Shown: one piece after another, positions 44,012 to 52,980 of the stretch
How positions within the stretch are numbered: the stretch's first letter is position 1
How the letters are laid out: every line of letters begins with the position of its first letter
Assembly: GCF_011806425.1 (NCBI RefSeq)
Contig: NZ_JAATOV010000004.1
Location: forward strand, 248,001-312,000
Reading direction: 5' to 3'
From: Thalassospira lucentensis
GTDB lineage: Bacteria; Pseudomonadota; Alphaproteobacteria; Rhodospirillales; Thalassospiraceae
Length of the DNA stretch: 64,000 nucleotides
The notes under the pieces: model-generated
The model's database searches: none
What the model was told of the DNA's origin: nothing
What the model saw: the letters and a program-made list of their open reading frames with translations, nothing else
Made by a program: the position numbers and the translations under genes

Positions 44012-45241
44012 TTATTCTCCTAATTGATGAGTTGGTCGCGCAACATCGTCCGCCCTGTAGCGCGCAAAAGCGGCCAGCACCAAGGCGCAGAGATAGACAG
44101 ACGCAACAAGGAAATAGACATTTGAAAGCCCGGCCGACTGACTAAACCAGCCGCCCAGCGCAATGCCCGCAATTGATGAAAACTGCGCAGTGCTTTGCGT
44201 TAGACCAAGCACATGCCCCTGCTTCTGATCATTGACGCTGCGCGATACCAACGATGTCAGGATTGGTGTTGTCGCCCCAAGCAATGCCCCCCAAACAAAA
44301 TACATCGCCGTAAAGACAAAGATGGAACGGGTCGCACCAGCCACGAGGGTAACGACAACGCAGCCAGCGATGACGGCACATACCCCCAGCAAGACATCGC
44401 GCGCGGCACGTCCTTCGAAATAACGTGCCCAAAGGGACGCTGACGAAATAAAGCCGAGTGCAAGAACCCCGTAACAAAGCCCAACCATCCAGTTTTCCGC
44501 GCCCAAGATGGTTAAGACATACATCGAAAATGGCGCCTGTGTGATCAACCGCGCCAGCAACAACGCACCAAGAACGGCAAGGATTAAAATCACCTGTGGG
44601 GAGCGGAAAATATCCTTGGCTTTCGCCTTCTTTGCGCTGCGCGCACGCTTGGAACCTCTTTCCCCACGGGGCGTGGGCGAGACGGACGGCAAAAGCATCC
44701 AAACAGCTGCAAAACTGCCGCTGCATAGGATGGCAGCGGAAAAATTGATCCAAAAGAACGTCGCATGATCAAGAATGACCCCGCCAACAAGCGCACCGAT
44801 CAAAGATCCAAAATTCGTTGATACTTGCAAAAAGGCAAAGAGCTTGGCACGTCTGGCCGGATTTTCGATGCAAACCCCATACGCTTGGGCCGGGGCGATA
44901 TATCCGGCACACGCACCTTGCAGAAATCGTAAAACCAGCACCAGCCAAACGTCACCCGCAAACGCCAACGCAAACTGGGTTATCCCAAGACCCAATAGCG
45001 CGCGCATCATCATTGCCTTATGCCCGAACCGATCCCCCATGCGCCCCCAGAAAGTACTGGTTAGCATGATGCCCAACATCGGCCCGACATAGACCGCAAT
45101 GCTGGCAAATGTGAAAAGGTCGTCAGACGGCGTTAAAACGCGCAAATGAACGGGCCAAAATGGCCCGCTCATTTCCATTGCACCCATTGATATGAGTTGA
45201 ATGGCAAACAGAAGGTTGATCTGCCTGCGTGGATTGGTCAC
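44012..45241 (-). CDS. MFS transporter of the iron-uptake locus
   Basis: This is a twelve-helix major facilitator (409 residues) with the loop motif GRMGDRFGHKAMMM and the central basic loop RGERGSKRARSAKKAKAKD. It starts with GTG one base after the stop of the TonB receptor gene, which implies translational coupling in a siderophore operon. It could export a siderophore (EntS-like) or import one across the inner membrane (RhtX/FptX-like). The absence of an ABC permease next to the binding protein gene makes an importer role worth testing. Confidence 0.88.
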   Translation of the reverse strand: MTNPRRQINLLFAIQLISMGAMEMSGPFWPVHLRVLTPSDDLFTFASIAVYVGPMLGIMLTSTFWGRMGDRFGHKAMMMRALLGLGITQFALAFAGDVWLVLVLRFLQGACAGYIAPAQAYGVCIENPARRAKLFAFLQVSTNFGSLIGALVGGVILDHATFFWINFSAAILCSGSFAAVWMLLPSVSPTPRGERGSKRARSAKKAKAKDIFRSPQVILILAVLGALLLARLITQAPFSMYVLTILGAENWMVGLCYGVLALGFISSASLWARYFEGRAARDVLLGVCAVIAGCVVVTLVAGATRSIFVFTAMYFVWGALLGATTPILTSLVSRSVNDQKQGHVLGLTQSTAQFSSIAGIALGGWFSQSAGLSNVYFLVASVYLCALVLAAFARYRADDVARPTHQLGE

Positions 45242-45242
45242 G

Positions 45243-47681
45243 TCAGAAATCCGCGGTCACAGAAACAAACGCCGTCCGCGGTGCCCCCAGCGATATAAAC
45301 CGCCACTGGTTCACACCCGACCAGTATTTTTCATCCGTAACGTTCTGAACCGTCGCGCGAAGGGTAATCGGGGTGTTATCGATACTCGTTTTGTAGCGCA
45401 GCCCCAGATCAAGCGTTGTCCAATCGGGTATATCCTGCGTATTGGCAGCATCGACAAATTGCTGCGAGGTATGTGTCAGCGTACTGCTTAAGGTTAGGCC
45501 CTTGGCAAACGGTGTATCCCATTCACCGGTCAGATTGATCTGCATGTCTGGGGTTCCAACCGGACGCTTTCCCTTTTTCGTGGGATCAGCGGACTTGTTG
45601 ATCTCGGAATCAAGGAACATAACGCCGCCCAACAGTCGAACACTTGGTGTCACTTCGCCGAACACATTGATCTCAAGGCCCCGGTTACGTTGTTCGTTAT
45701 CTGCACTAAAGACATTTGTATCGGGATCAGTGTCGCCGCTCTGCTGGGTAATCTGGAAGACAGAAAGCGATCCCCCAATCGACCCAAAGTCCAGTTTGAC
45801 ACCGGTTTCAAGTTGTTTAGCAACGTATGGCGAGGTCGCTTCGCCGGAATTTGCCGCCGACGCTGGGGCGATTTCCCCCGGGCTCAGCCCCTCAATATAG
45901 TTGGCATAAAGCGATACGTTCTCGTTTGGCTTAACAACGACCCCCGCCATGGGTGTGATAACGCTGTCGTCATAACTGCTGCTGATCGCACCATTTCTAA
46001 AACTATCAACCGCGATGCTTTGATGACGTGCACCGAGGGTCACCAACACCTGATCATCCCAAAATGCCATGGTGTCTGACAGGGCAAAGCCGGTCAGTTC
46101 GGTTTCGGACGTCTTGGGTTTTGTTGCCGGCGCACTCACAGAAACGGGTGCAATATCACCCGCCGCATAGATATTGGATGACGGTATGACAGTCGCACTG
46201 GAAATCCCCTGTCGCAGAACATCTTCGTAGCGCGTGGCTTCAAAAGTCGCCTTATGCTTTATCTCTGCTGTTTCGAATTCGCCACGAACACCGCCGCTGA
46301 CCGACCAACGATCTGTTTGGAAACGACGATAGGACAGACCTACGTCATTATAATCGCCAGCACTGTTTGTAATTGTCGGCGTGCCGAAAAGACGGTCAAC
46401 TTCGGTTCGACCGCCGCCAAAACTGCCAAAAACGGTTACAGTGTCAAACGCATCATATTCAGCCTGGACCAAACCCGAACGATCAACGGCATCAGACCAT
46501 TCCCATGTCTGGATTAAATTCGTTGAACCATCCGGGGCGCCCGGCATCGTAATGCCCGAGGCAACTCGCACCTCACGCGCCGGTGCATCAAGGTTTTCTC
46601 GCTGATCAATCAAATCGATAGATGCTCTAAGCCGCTCCCCTTTATAATCAAGGGCAAGCGCACCCAGCGATGTCTCCTTGGTCTGACGATCCAAATAGGT
46701 GTCGCCATTATGGTACCCGCCATTAAAGCGGACGCCGAATTGGTCTTCGTCTCCAAATCGACGACTGATATCAACGTTACCGCCAACCTGTTCGCCGCGC
46801 CCGTAATCTGCACTAACACGATTAAGGTCTTCGTCGCCCGCACGCTTGGGCACGATATTAATCGCCCCGCCGACGGCACCGGTTGGCGACATCCCATTTA
46901 GCAACGCATTTGGCCCTTTGACTACTTCAATACGTTCAGCCATTCCCGACAGAACCCGGTATGTCGGGGCCACACCGTATGAGCCGTTGAACGATACTTC
47001 ACCGGTATTGAACAGGTTCACGCCGAACCCACGGATCTGATAGGTATCAATATTCGCCGTTTCAGCATTCGGGGCACGTACCGACGGATCATTTTGCAAA
47101 ACATCCGCAATGGTTTCGGCCTGCTGATCGGCAATTTTCTGGCTGGTGTAGCTCGTGATGCTTACGGGGGCATCCATGATATCGGTATTGCCCAACATGC
47201 CAAGACGGCCACCTGTTGCGACCTGCCCGCCTGCGTAAACTGACGGAAGATCAGATTGCACAACGGACGTTTCAATTAAAACGGGGTCTGTTACCGCATT
47301 TTCGCTTTGGCTGCCTTGTGCTGATGGGTCAATCAGGATGAGGGAATTTTCCCCGGTCACGCGATAGGTCAATCCAGTCCCACGCAGCAACATATCAACG
47401 GCGGCCGGAACCGTCATACGGCCCTGAATGATCCGCGAACCTTCAATCGCGGGCAACTCGATTGCGTACGCAATCCGCCATCCAGTCACCCCACCAATTT
47501 CCGAAACCCCATCGGCAATTGAACGCGCTGAAATATCAAATACATATGTGGATTGGGTAATTTCCGTTTGGGCCGCCGCAGCCGCATTCACGCCCAGCGC
47601 CCCAGGCAGAACCATCGTGGTCGAAACCAGAAATGCCGAAATAAGTGAATTCTTTTTTGGATTTATCTTTGTGGGTTTCAA
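45243..47681 (-). CDS. TonB-dependent siderophore receptor with signalling domain (FecA/FpvA type)
   Basis: This is an outer-membrane ferric-siderophore receptor. After a signal peptide there is an STN signalling domain (YVFDISARSIADGVSEIGG, about 45-120). The plug follows, with IADVLQNDPSVRAPN and the RGFGVN motif, then a 22-strand barrel ending in the aromatic residue of FVSVTADF for BAM recognition. The STN domain lets it signal to FecR and the sigma factor encoded upstream. The start is TTG with GGAGCGGGAAA ahead of it; no better ATG exists. Total length is 812 residues. Ligand identity cannot be read from sequence. Confidence 0.93.
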   Translation of the reverse strand: MKPTKINPKKNSLISAFLVSTTMVLPGALGVNAAAAAQTEITQSTYVFDISARSIADGVSEIGGVTGWRIAYAIELPAIEGSRIIQGRMTVPAAVDMLLRGTGLTYRVTGENSLILIDPSAQGSQSENAVTDPVLIETSVVQSDLPSVYAGGQVATGGRLGMLGNTDIMDAPVSITSYTSQKIADQQAETIADVLQNDPSVRAPNAETANIDTYQIRGFGVNLFNTGEVSFNGSYGVAPTYRVLSGMAERIEVVKGPNALLNGMSPTGAVGGAINIVPKRAGDEDLNRVSADYGRGEQVGGNVDISRRFGDEDQFGVRFNGGYHNGDTYLDRQTKETSLGALALDYKGERLRASIDLIDQRENLDAPAREVRVASGITMPGAPDGSTNLIQTWEWSDAVDRSGLVQAEYDAFDTVTVFGSFGGGRTEVDRLFGTPTITNSAGDYNDVGLSYRRFQTDRWSVSGGVRGEFETAEIKHKATFEATRYEDVLRQGISSATVIPSSNIYAAGDIAPVSVSAPATKPKTSETELTGFALSDTMAFWDDQVLVTLGARHQSIAVDSFRNGAISSSYDDSVITPMAGVVVKPNENVSLYANYIEGLSPGEIAPASAANSGEATSPYVAKQLETGVKLDFGSIGGSLSVFQITQQSGDTDPDTNVFSADNEQRNRGLEINVFGEVTPSVRLLGGVMFLDSEINKSADPTKKGKRPVGTPDMQINLTGEWDTPFAKGLTLSSTLTHTSQQFVDAANTQDIPDWTTLDLGLRYKTSIDNTPITLRATVQNVTDEKYWSGVNQWRFISLGAPRTAFVSVTADF

Positions 47682-47698
47682 TTTCCCGCTCCGTATAT

Positions 47699-47714
47699 GT
47701 CTGATTTTTCAGAC
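47699..47714 (-). promoter_or_regulatory. Small hairpin in receptor leader
   Basis: GTCTGA-TTTT-TCAGAC is a perfect 6-base inverted repeat in the 119-base gap between fecR and the receptor. A sigma-factor-dependent promoter for the receptor is expected in this gap, but I could not place it. Confidence 0.35.
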
Positions 47715-47800
47715 AGGTTCCCCTGCTTCTAGAAGAACAAACGTGCGGGAAATAAGAGTCCTCACATCGCAAAGTCATTTTTTGCGAATTTTTCTCAGTC

Positions 47801-48769
47801 TCAATAAATAACAGTCAGCCACGGTAAGGTATGAACAACTGTTCCGTCGACAGCCGCCGCCACTGTTTCAACGGATCCTGAAACATCCGTTGTTGGGAAA
47901 CTTCCCGATATCGTTCGGTTGGCAACATCCCCCAAAACCACAACCCGGCTTTCAGAAAAGTTATTAAGTCGGGTGATCAGGTCATCAACCCGAACATTGC
48001 GCACACTCAAACGCCCCTGCATCCAGCTCAGTACAGGCGTTACATCACCTATATCGGTTGCTTCCAACTTTCTGGTGCTGTTGCCAATCGCGACCTGCTG
48101 CCCCGGCCCCAGAAGAACACCATCATTCATCTGTGCTGGCGATGAAACCCGAACAGCACCTTCTTGCACGGCAACGATGGTACTTCCCGAAAGGTAATCA
48201 ACGTTAAACCGCGTTCCAACCACGCGGATATTGGCATCTTTGGTATGAACATCGAATGGATCGCCATGGCGATGGGCAACATCGAAAAATGCCTGTCCGC
48301 GCAAAAGTTTGACCACGCGATGACCAGATGCAAAATCGGTCGCCAGCGCACTATTCGCCGCCAGACGCACAACTGAACCATCCGGTAAATTTACATCCGT
48401 GACTGTGGCGTTATCGGAAACGATATCAGCACGGGCGTTAACAACAATATCTGGGTTGATCACAAAAACGCCCAAGGCAATTGTCGCTGCACAAGCCAGT
48501 GCCGCAACTGTTCTTTTTGGGGTAAAGATTGCTAGGAACTTTAGCAGCCCGATCTTCGCCTGCGCTTTCGATGCCCGACGCGCCGGCGCTTCAACCTGCG
48601 CCCAGAGCACCCGCATCTGATCAAATGCCAACCGATTGCCCCGATCTGAATTCAACCACTTATCAAATGCAATTTCGTCAGCAACCGACATAGATCCACC
48701 CGCGCGCTTGGCATGCCATAGCGCGGCTTGATCTTTTTGCTGTTCCGTTGGACCGTTATGATCTTGCAT
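47801..48769 (-). CDS. fecR: FecR-family anti-sigma/sigma-regulator
   Basis: FecR is a single-pass inner-membrane protein that relays the receptor signal to the FecI-type sigma factor. The cytoplasmic N-terminal domain carries the tryptophan motif (AALWHAKRAGG and EIAFDKWLNSDRGNRLAFDQM). A membrane helix lies at about 87-107 (TVAALACAATIALGVFVINP). The periplasmic FecR domain (VNLPDGSVVRLAANSALATDF; VVGTRFNVDYL) and a C-terminal STN-like domain follow. Length, 322 residues, is normal. The order sigma-fecR-receptor on the minus strand is the classical surface-signalling layout. Confidence 0.94.
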   Translation of the reverse strand: MQDHNGPTEQQKDQAALWHAKRAGGSMSVADEIAFDKWLNSDRGNRLAFDQMRVLWAQVEAPARRASKAQAKIGLLKFLAIFTPKRTVAALACAATIALGVFVINPDIVVNARADIVSDNATVTDVNLPDGSVVRLAANSALATDFASGHRVVKLLRGQAFFDVAHRHGDPFDVHTKDANIRVVGTRFNVDYLSGSTIVAVQEGAVRVSSPAQMNDGVLLGPGQQVAIGNSTRKLEATDIGDVTPVLSWMQGRLSVRNVRVDDLITRLNNFSESRVVVLGDVANRTISGSFPTTDVSGSVETVAAAVDGTVVHTLPWLTVIY

Positions 48770-48891
48770 CGATTTCTGACTGGCTCGCTTGAATAGGGCG
48801 TTCGAAGAACGTTTGCTCTGACCGCTCAGTTACTCTCTATAATCAATAACGAATGATGGGGAAACATCCTCAGCGGCGATACGAACTTTAA

Positions 48892-49410
48892 TCAGCTTGG
48901 GTCTCGATAATCGGCAAGACGTTCCTGACAATGGCGCATTGTACGTGCAAGCTGTTTTTCCACGGCACTAACCGAAATACCGTACTTTTTCGCAAGCTTG
49001 GCGTTCGAAATGCCCTCCACACGATGCAGGATAAACATTTCCCGTGCCTTTGGCGTCAGTTCCTGCAAGGCGCGATCAAGGGCGGATAAAGTTTGTCGGG
49101 CCTGCGCATGATCTTGTGGCGACATCGTTTCACACGGCCAAAGTTGTTCGGGCAAAAGACCGTCCATGACCCGGCTGCGCCCCGCATTACTGCGATAGTG
49201 ATCCACCACCGCATTGCGGACAGACGCATAAAGCATCTTGGTATTGGCATCATCTGGCCCGCGGTCGCCCGCCTGCATCAGTCGGGCGTAAACATCTTGC
49301 ACTAGCTCAGCAGCGATTTCGCGATCACGTATGCGTCGGAACACCATCGACAAAAGTTGCCTTCGATGATCTTCGAACAGTTTGGCCAGTGTTTGCTGCC
49401 AGAACTTCAT
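48892..49410 (-). CDS. fecI: FecI-type ECF sigma factor
   Basis: This is an extracytoplasmic-function sigma factor of the iron-starvation (FecI) group. The region 2 segment ELVQDVYARLMQA precedes NTKMLYASVRNAVVDHYRS. Region 4 reads LQELTPKAREMFILHRVEGISNAKLA with the helix-turn-helix KKYGISVSAVEKQLARTMRHC. ATG at 49410 gives 173 residues; the frame extends upstream to 49515 but that stretch lacks sigma similarity and contains a cysteine-rich translation typical of leader DNA. A Fur box lies about 100 bases upstream. Confidence 0.94.
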   Translation of the reverse strand: MKFWQQTLAKLFEDHRRQLLSMVFRRIRDREIAAELVQDVYARLMQAGDRGPDDANTKMLYASVRNAVVDHYRSNAGRSRVMDGLLPEQLWPCETMSPQDHAQARQTLSALDRALQELTPKAREMFILHRVEGISNAKLAKKYGISVSAVEKQLARTMRHCQERLADYRDPS

Positions 49411-49510
49411 ACGTGATTTAAACCGATATTTATGAGGCGCTTTGCGCTGTCGCGACGCGGCGAAACCGCAAAGACACTTGTTGCATGGCTGTATCGCGCA
49501 GCAAGCTAGC

Positions 49511-49529
49511 AACAATGATAATCATTTTC
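49511..49529. promoter_or_regulatory. Fur box upstream of fecI
   Basis: AACAATGATAATCATTTTC matches the 19-base Fur consensus GATAATGATAATCATTATC at 16 positions, with a perfect ATGATAATCAT core. It lies about 100 bases upstream of the sigma-factor ATG, so iron-dependent repression is expected. Confidence 0.85.
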
Positions 49530-49635
49530 AATTGCAAATTAAGATTAGAACAAAGACGGCGCACCCACGGCTTAATCGGCGTGAAACATTTTCACGAATA
49601 GTGTGCCGCAGCACTTATGTCCGCCACAGCAGAAT

Positions 49636-49659
49636 GCGCAGACTATCGTTAGTCTGCGC
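49636..49659 (-). terminator. Strong hairpin at IclR 3' end
   Basis: GCGCAGACTA and TAGTCTGCGC pair around a TCGT loop and overlap the last codons of the IclR gene. There is no T run, so it could protect the transcript end or act with Rho and is not a classical terminator. Confidence 0.5.
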
Positions 49660-50443
49660 CTGCGCCTGCGCCAAGACGCCGGGATATGTCCGCACATAGC
49701 GCAACCAACCGTTCGCGGCACTCCTCAACCGACACAATAGACGTTCCCGAAAGACGTTGAATGAACGGGATTGTCAGTGCCGCGACCACCTTGCCGGAAA
49801 AATCAAAAATCGGGGCCGACAGGTTCCAAACACCGGCGATGGTCAATGACGTCGCCTCGCAATAGCCCGCGTCATGAACTGCGGGCAAATCGGCGATAAA
49901 TTCCTGATAGGTTTCATCCGATACATCACCAGCCCCCTTCAGCATCGCATCACGGGCATCGGGATCCATCCACGCCGCAAGCACACGACCAGATGCCGTG
50001 TCATAGATATTGATCTGCGCGCCAAGGCGCACCGCGGTGATGTTGTTGTCCTGGCAGTCGACCTGCGCAATCACAAGAACCTTGCCCGAATGAATGATCG
50101 CAAGATGCATTGACTGGTTTACCTCGTCGGCAAGACGTTGCATTGCCTCGCCAGCGATTGATGTCAGTCGGCGAATTGGTGGATGACGATGGGCCACTTC
50201 AAACATCTTCGTAGTCAGATGATAGCGTTCGTCTTCTTCACGAAGTTCCACATAACCGCGCTGACACAACACCATCAGCATCCGGAAGATTTCTGACGTA
50301 TTGCGATTAAGCTGCTTGGCGATGGCAATCTGTGACAATCCATCTGCCTCTGAGGCAAGAAGCTCAAGAATATCAAGTCCCTTGGACAATGCCGGGGCAC
50401 GGTACTTTTCCTGATCCGTTTGGTCTTCTGCCTTGCCGCTCAT
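49649..50443 (-). CDS. IclR-family transcriptional regulator
   Basis: The N-terminal winged helix (ALSKGLDILELLASEADGLSQIAIAKQLNRNTSEIFRMLMVL) is followed by the IclR effector domain, with LADEVNQSMHLAIIHSGKVLVIAQ and LSAPIFDFSGKVVAALTI. Length is 264 residues; AGGACAT precedes the ATG. It is divergent from the solute-binding-like/CoA-transferase pair and lies at the edge of the sugar-acid operon, so it probably controls one or both. IclR regulators often respond to sugar acids or aromatic acids. The C-terminus ends in a GAGAG repeat from a short GCGCCT tandem repeat. Confidence 0.92.
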   Translation of the reverse strand: MSGKAEDQTDQEKYRAPALSKGLDILELLASEADGLSQIAIAKQLNRNTSEIFRMLMVLCQRGYVELREEDERYHLTTKMFEVAHRHPPIRRLTSIAGEAMQRLADEVNQSMHLAIIHSGKVLVIAQVDCQDNNITAVRLGAQINIYDTASGRVLAAWMDPDARDAMLKGAGDVSDETYQEFIADLPAVHDAGYCEATSLTIAGVWNLSAPIFDFSGKVVAALTIPFIQRLSGTSIVSVEECRERLVALCADISRRLGAGAGAD

Positions 50444-50622
50444 ATGTCCTCGCAGGGGGATAAATACCAGTCAATTTAAGGTCGCCGAGTATAGGCGGGC
50501 ACATACCATTGTGGCAACCAACCGCGCGCGAACTCGAGCCGCAAAATCAATATATCAAATATAAAACAGACTTTCATTTATAAATTTTCATCGGTAGACT
50601 GGCCTTGGGAGGAAACCTATCC
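50444..50622. promoter_or_regulatory. IclR/binding-protein divergent promoter region
   Basis: This is a 179-base AT-rich divergent gap with a perfect palindrome ATTTATAAAT around 50576-50585. GGGAGG just upstream of the GTG at 50623 is the ribosome binding site of the plus-strand gene. IclR probably binds here, but no consensus was verified. Confidence 0.4.
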
Positions 50623-51762
50623 GTGGCCAAACAAAAACACCTCAAAGGCATGACCTGGTCCGATCCACGCGGCTATGATCCGCTGGTTGCGGCAAGCGTG
50701 GCGTTTAGTACTGACCATCCAGACGTCGACATTACGTGGGATAAACGATCGCTTCAGGAATTTGAAAGCACCCCGGTCGAAGACCTTGCTCGCCGCTATG
50801 ACCTGATCATCATTGATCACCCGCATGTGGGTGCAATAGTTGAAAAGAACTGCTTGCTTCCACTGGATCAGTTTGCGGCCCAAGATGCCCTTACGCGACT
50901 ATCTGCCGAAACCATTGGCAAAAGCTATCAAAGCTATTTCTATCAGGGGCATCAATGGGCATTGCCGGTCGATGCGGCGTGTCAGGTACAAGCCATCCGC
51001 CCTGATCTTTTGCCCGCCCCGGTCACACAATTTGAATATGTTCTGGGCGAAGCAAAGTATGGACGTGTTGTGTGGCCATTACGCGCCCCACATATCCTGA
51101 TGTCGTTTTTCACCCTTATGGCCAATTGTGGTGCGCCCTTCCCGATCACGGCCCAAACACCCATAAATCAAAAGGCCGCGTTTGAGGTCATTGGTGCCAT
51201 GAAGGCCCTGTATGATCTGATTGATCCGACTTGCCTGGAAATGGATCCGATTGCCGCCCTTGATACGCTGTCGGAAGGCAACTGTTTCTCGTTATGTCCA
51301 TTTGTCTATCTCTACGCGCCTTATGGGCGGGCTGAATATCGCAAACACCGTGTTGCCTTTCATGACATGCCATCATTTGGTGCCTCTGGCCCATTGGGCT
51401 CGGCACTTGGCGGTACGGGACTGGCTGTTTCAGCCCACACCAGCTATCCCGACTTATGCGCGGAATTTGCCCTGTGGGTGGCATCGGCCGATATACAGCG
51501 TGGTCTGTACGCCAAACATAACGGCCAACCCGGAAACGCCGTCGCCTGGGGCGATCCATCCGTAAATCAGCCGGTTGGAAATGCGTACAACAATACCCGC
51601 ATGACCCACGAAGCTGCTTGGCTGCGTCCGCGTCACGCTGGGTACATGGGCTTTCAGGAACAGGGGTCAGAAATCCTTCTCGATACCATTAGGCGAAAAA
51701 CACATGTGGATACAGCCATCTCCACCCTTCAAAAATGTTTTGACGAAAGCTTCTCCCAATGA
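50623..51762 (+). CDS. Solute-binding-protein homologue lacking a signal peptide
   Basis: The product resembles family 1 extracellular sugar-binding proteins. It has two-lobe features such as YDLIIIDHPHVGAIVEKNCLLPLDQF, GHQWALPVDAACQVQAIRPDLL and LAVSAHTSYPDLCAEFALWVAS. It starts MAKQKHLKGMTWSDPRGYDP with no hydrophobic leader, so it should stay in the cytoplasm. GGGAGG nine bases before the GTG fixes this start, and no upstream in-frame leader exists. The stop overlaps the CoA-transferase start (ATGA). No transporter permease is adjacent on this strand. A cytoplasmic ligand-sensing or substrate-presenting role for the CoA-transferase is possible; none is established. Confidence 0.85.
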   Translation: MAKQKHLKGMTWSDPRGYDPLVAASVAFSTDHPDVDITWDKRSLQEFESTPVEDLARRYDLIIIDHPHVGAIVEKNCLLPLDQFAAQDALTRLSAETIGKSYQSYFYQGHQWALPVDAACQVQAIRPDLLPAPVTQFEYVLGEAKYGRVVWPLRAPHILMSFFTLMANCGAPFPITAQTPINQKAAFEVIGAMKALYDLIDPTCLEMDPIAALDTLSEGNCFSLCPFVYLYAPYGRAEYRKHRVAFHDMPSFGASGPLGSALGGTGLAVSAHTSYPDLCAEFALWVASADIQRGLYAKHNGQPGNAVAWGDPSVNQPVGNAYNNTRMTHEAAWLRPRHAGYMGFQEQGSEILLDTIRRKTHVDTAISTLQKCFDESFSQ

Positions 51763-52892
51763 CCGATTTATTGCCGCTTGATGGACTTAAGGTCCTCGAT
51801 TTCTCGCAGTTTCTGGCGGGTCCGTATTGCGCCTTAAAATTGGCGGACCTTGGCGCAGACGTGGTGAAGGTTGAGCGCGCCGGACTGGGGGATTTATCCC
51901 GCTACCTGTATCTGACAGACACCAAAATCGCTGGCGAAAGCACGATTTTTCACGCGATCAACCGCAACAAACGATCTGTTGCTGTCGATCTGAAATCTGA
52001 CGAAGACAAAGAAAAACTGCGCAAACTGGTCGCCGAGGCCGACGTCATTTTGCAAAACTTTCGCCCCGGAGTAATGGAACGGCTTGGTTTCGGATATGAC
52101 GCCGTCAAAAAGATCAACCCAACCGTGGTTTATGGAACAGTCACAGGCTATGGGTCGGATGGGCCGTGGGTCGATCTGCCGGGGCAGGATTTGCTCGCAC
52201 AGGCACGATCAGGGGTGATGTGGCTATCCGGTGGGCAGGATCATGGTCCTGTGGCGATGGGTCTTCCCGTTGCCGATGTGCTTGCCGGATCGGCGCTGGC
52301 CCATGGGGTATTGGCCCTTCTGTATCGCCGGGCGACCAAAAACATTGGCGGATTTGTTGAAACATCCCTGATCGAAGTTCTGGCGGATTTGCAGTTTGAA
52401 TTGCTGACCACGTGGTTTAACGACGGCAACCGCACGCCGAAAAGATCAAAAAACAATCCAGCCCACGCATATCTTGCGGCACCCTATGGCGTTTATGAAA
52501 CATCAGATGGGTATATTGCCATTGCCATGGGTAAACTGCCCCTATTGGCAGAAATTACCGGTCTTTCTGCCGACATTTCCGAACTGGACGCGTTTACCAA
52601 GCGCGACGACATCAAAGCCGGCCTTGCCGCCAAATTAAAAATCCGCACCAGCGATGACTGGATGGAACAGTTTGTCAAAAATGACATCTGGGCCGCCCCG
52701 GTCATGGATTGGGATGGTGTCGTCAAAAGTGGCGTTTTGCAAACCCTTGATATGATCCAAGATATCCATCGCGGCGATGTGGACATGAAAACCACAAAGC
52801 TACCCATGCGCATTGATGGTATCCGCCCGTCTTCGACCCGCGCGGCCCCAGAACTGGGGGATGCCAATAGTTTGCTTGATACCGGTTGGTGA
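51759..52892 (+). CDS. Class III CoA-transferase (CaiB/BaiF family)
   Basis: This enzyme transfers CoA between organic acids, or activates a carboxylic acid as a CoA thioester. The N-terminal segment LDGLKVLDFSQFLAGPYC and VVKVERAGLGDLSRY are typical. The catalytic aspartate is D144 in LPGQDLLAQA, and GFVETSLIEVLADLQ and NPAHAYLAAPYGVYETSDGY follow in the large domain. Length, 377 residues, is at the short end of the family. It is coupled to the leaderless binding protein. Its acid substrate is probably a product of the neighbouring operon. Confidence 0.92.
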   Translation: MTDLLPLDGLKVLDFSQFLAGPYCALKLADLGADVVKVERAGLGDLSRYLYLTDTKIAGESTIFHAINRNKRSVAVDLKSDEDKEKLRKLVAEADVILQNFRPGVMERLGFGYDAVKKINPTVVYGTVTGYGSDGPWVDLPGQDLLAQARSGVMWLSGGQDHGPVAMGLPVADVLAGSALAHGVLALLYRRATKNIGGFVETSLIEVLADLQFELLTTWFNDGNRTPKRSKNNPAHAYLAAPYGVYETSDGYIAIAMGKLPLLAEITGLSADISELDAFTKRDDIKAGLAAKLKIRTSDDWMEQFVKNDIWAAPVMDWDGVVKSGVLQTLDMIQDIHRGDVDMKTTKLPMRIDGIRPSSTRAAPELGDANSLLDTGW

Positions 52893-52919
52893 AACCTATT
52901 TAGACACCACCCAAAAATC

Positions 52920-52954
52920 AAAAAGCGCGACACCAATTGGGCCGCGCTTTTTTC
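52920..52954. terminator. Terminator between convergent operons
   Basis: AAAAGCGCG pairs with CGCGCTTTT around an internal CCAATTGG dyad, with T and A runs on both sides. It ends the CoA-transferase transcript and the long minus-strand operon. Confidence 0.8.
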
Positions 52955-52980
52955 GTTTCTGTATGCTCAATCGCGTTGGA

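Noticed and set aside
49596-49700. CRISPR-like or minisatellite repeat near GCGCCT units
   Set aside because: Only about three six-base units lie inside the IclR coding end; too short for any array.
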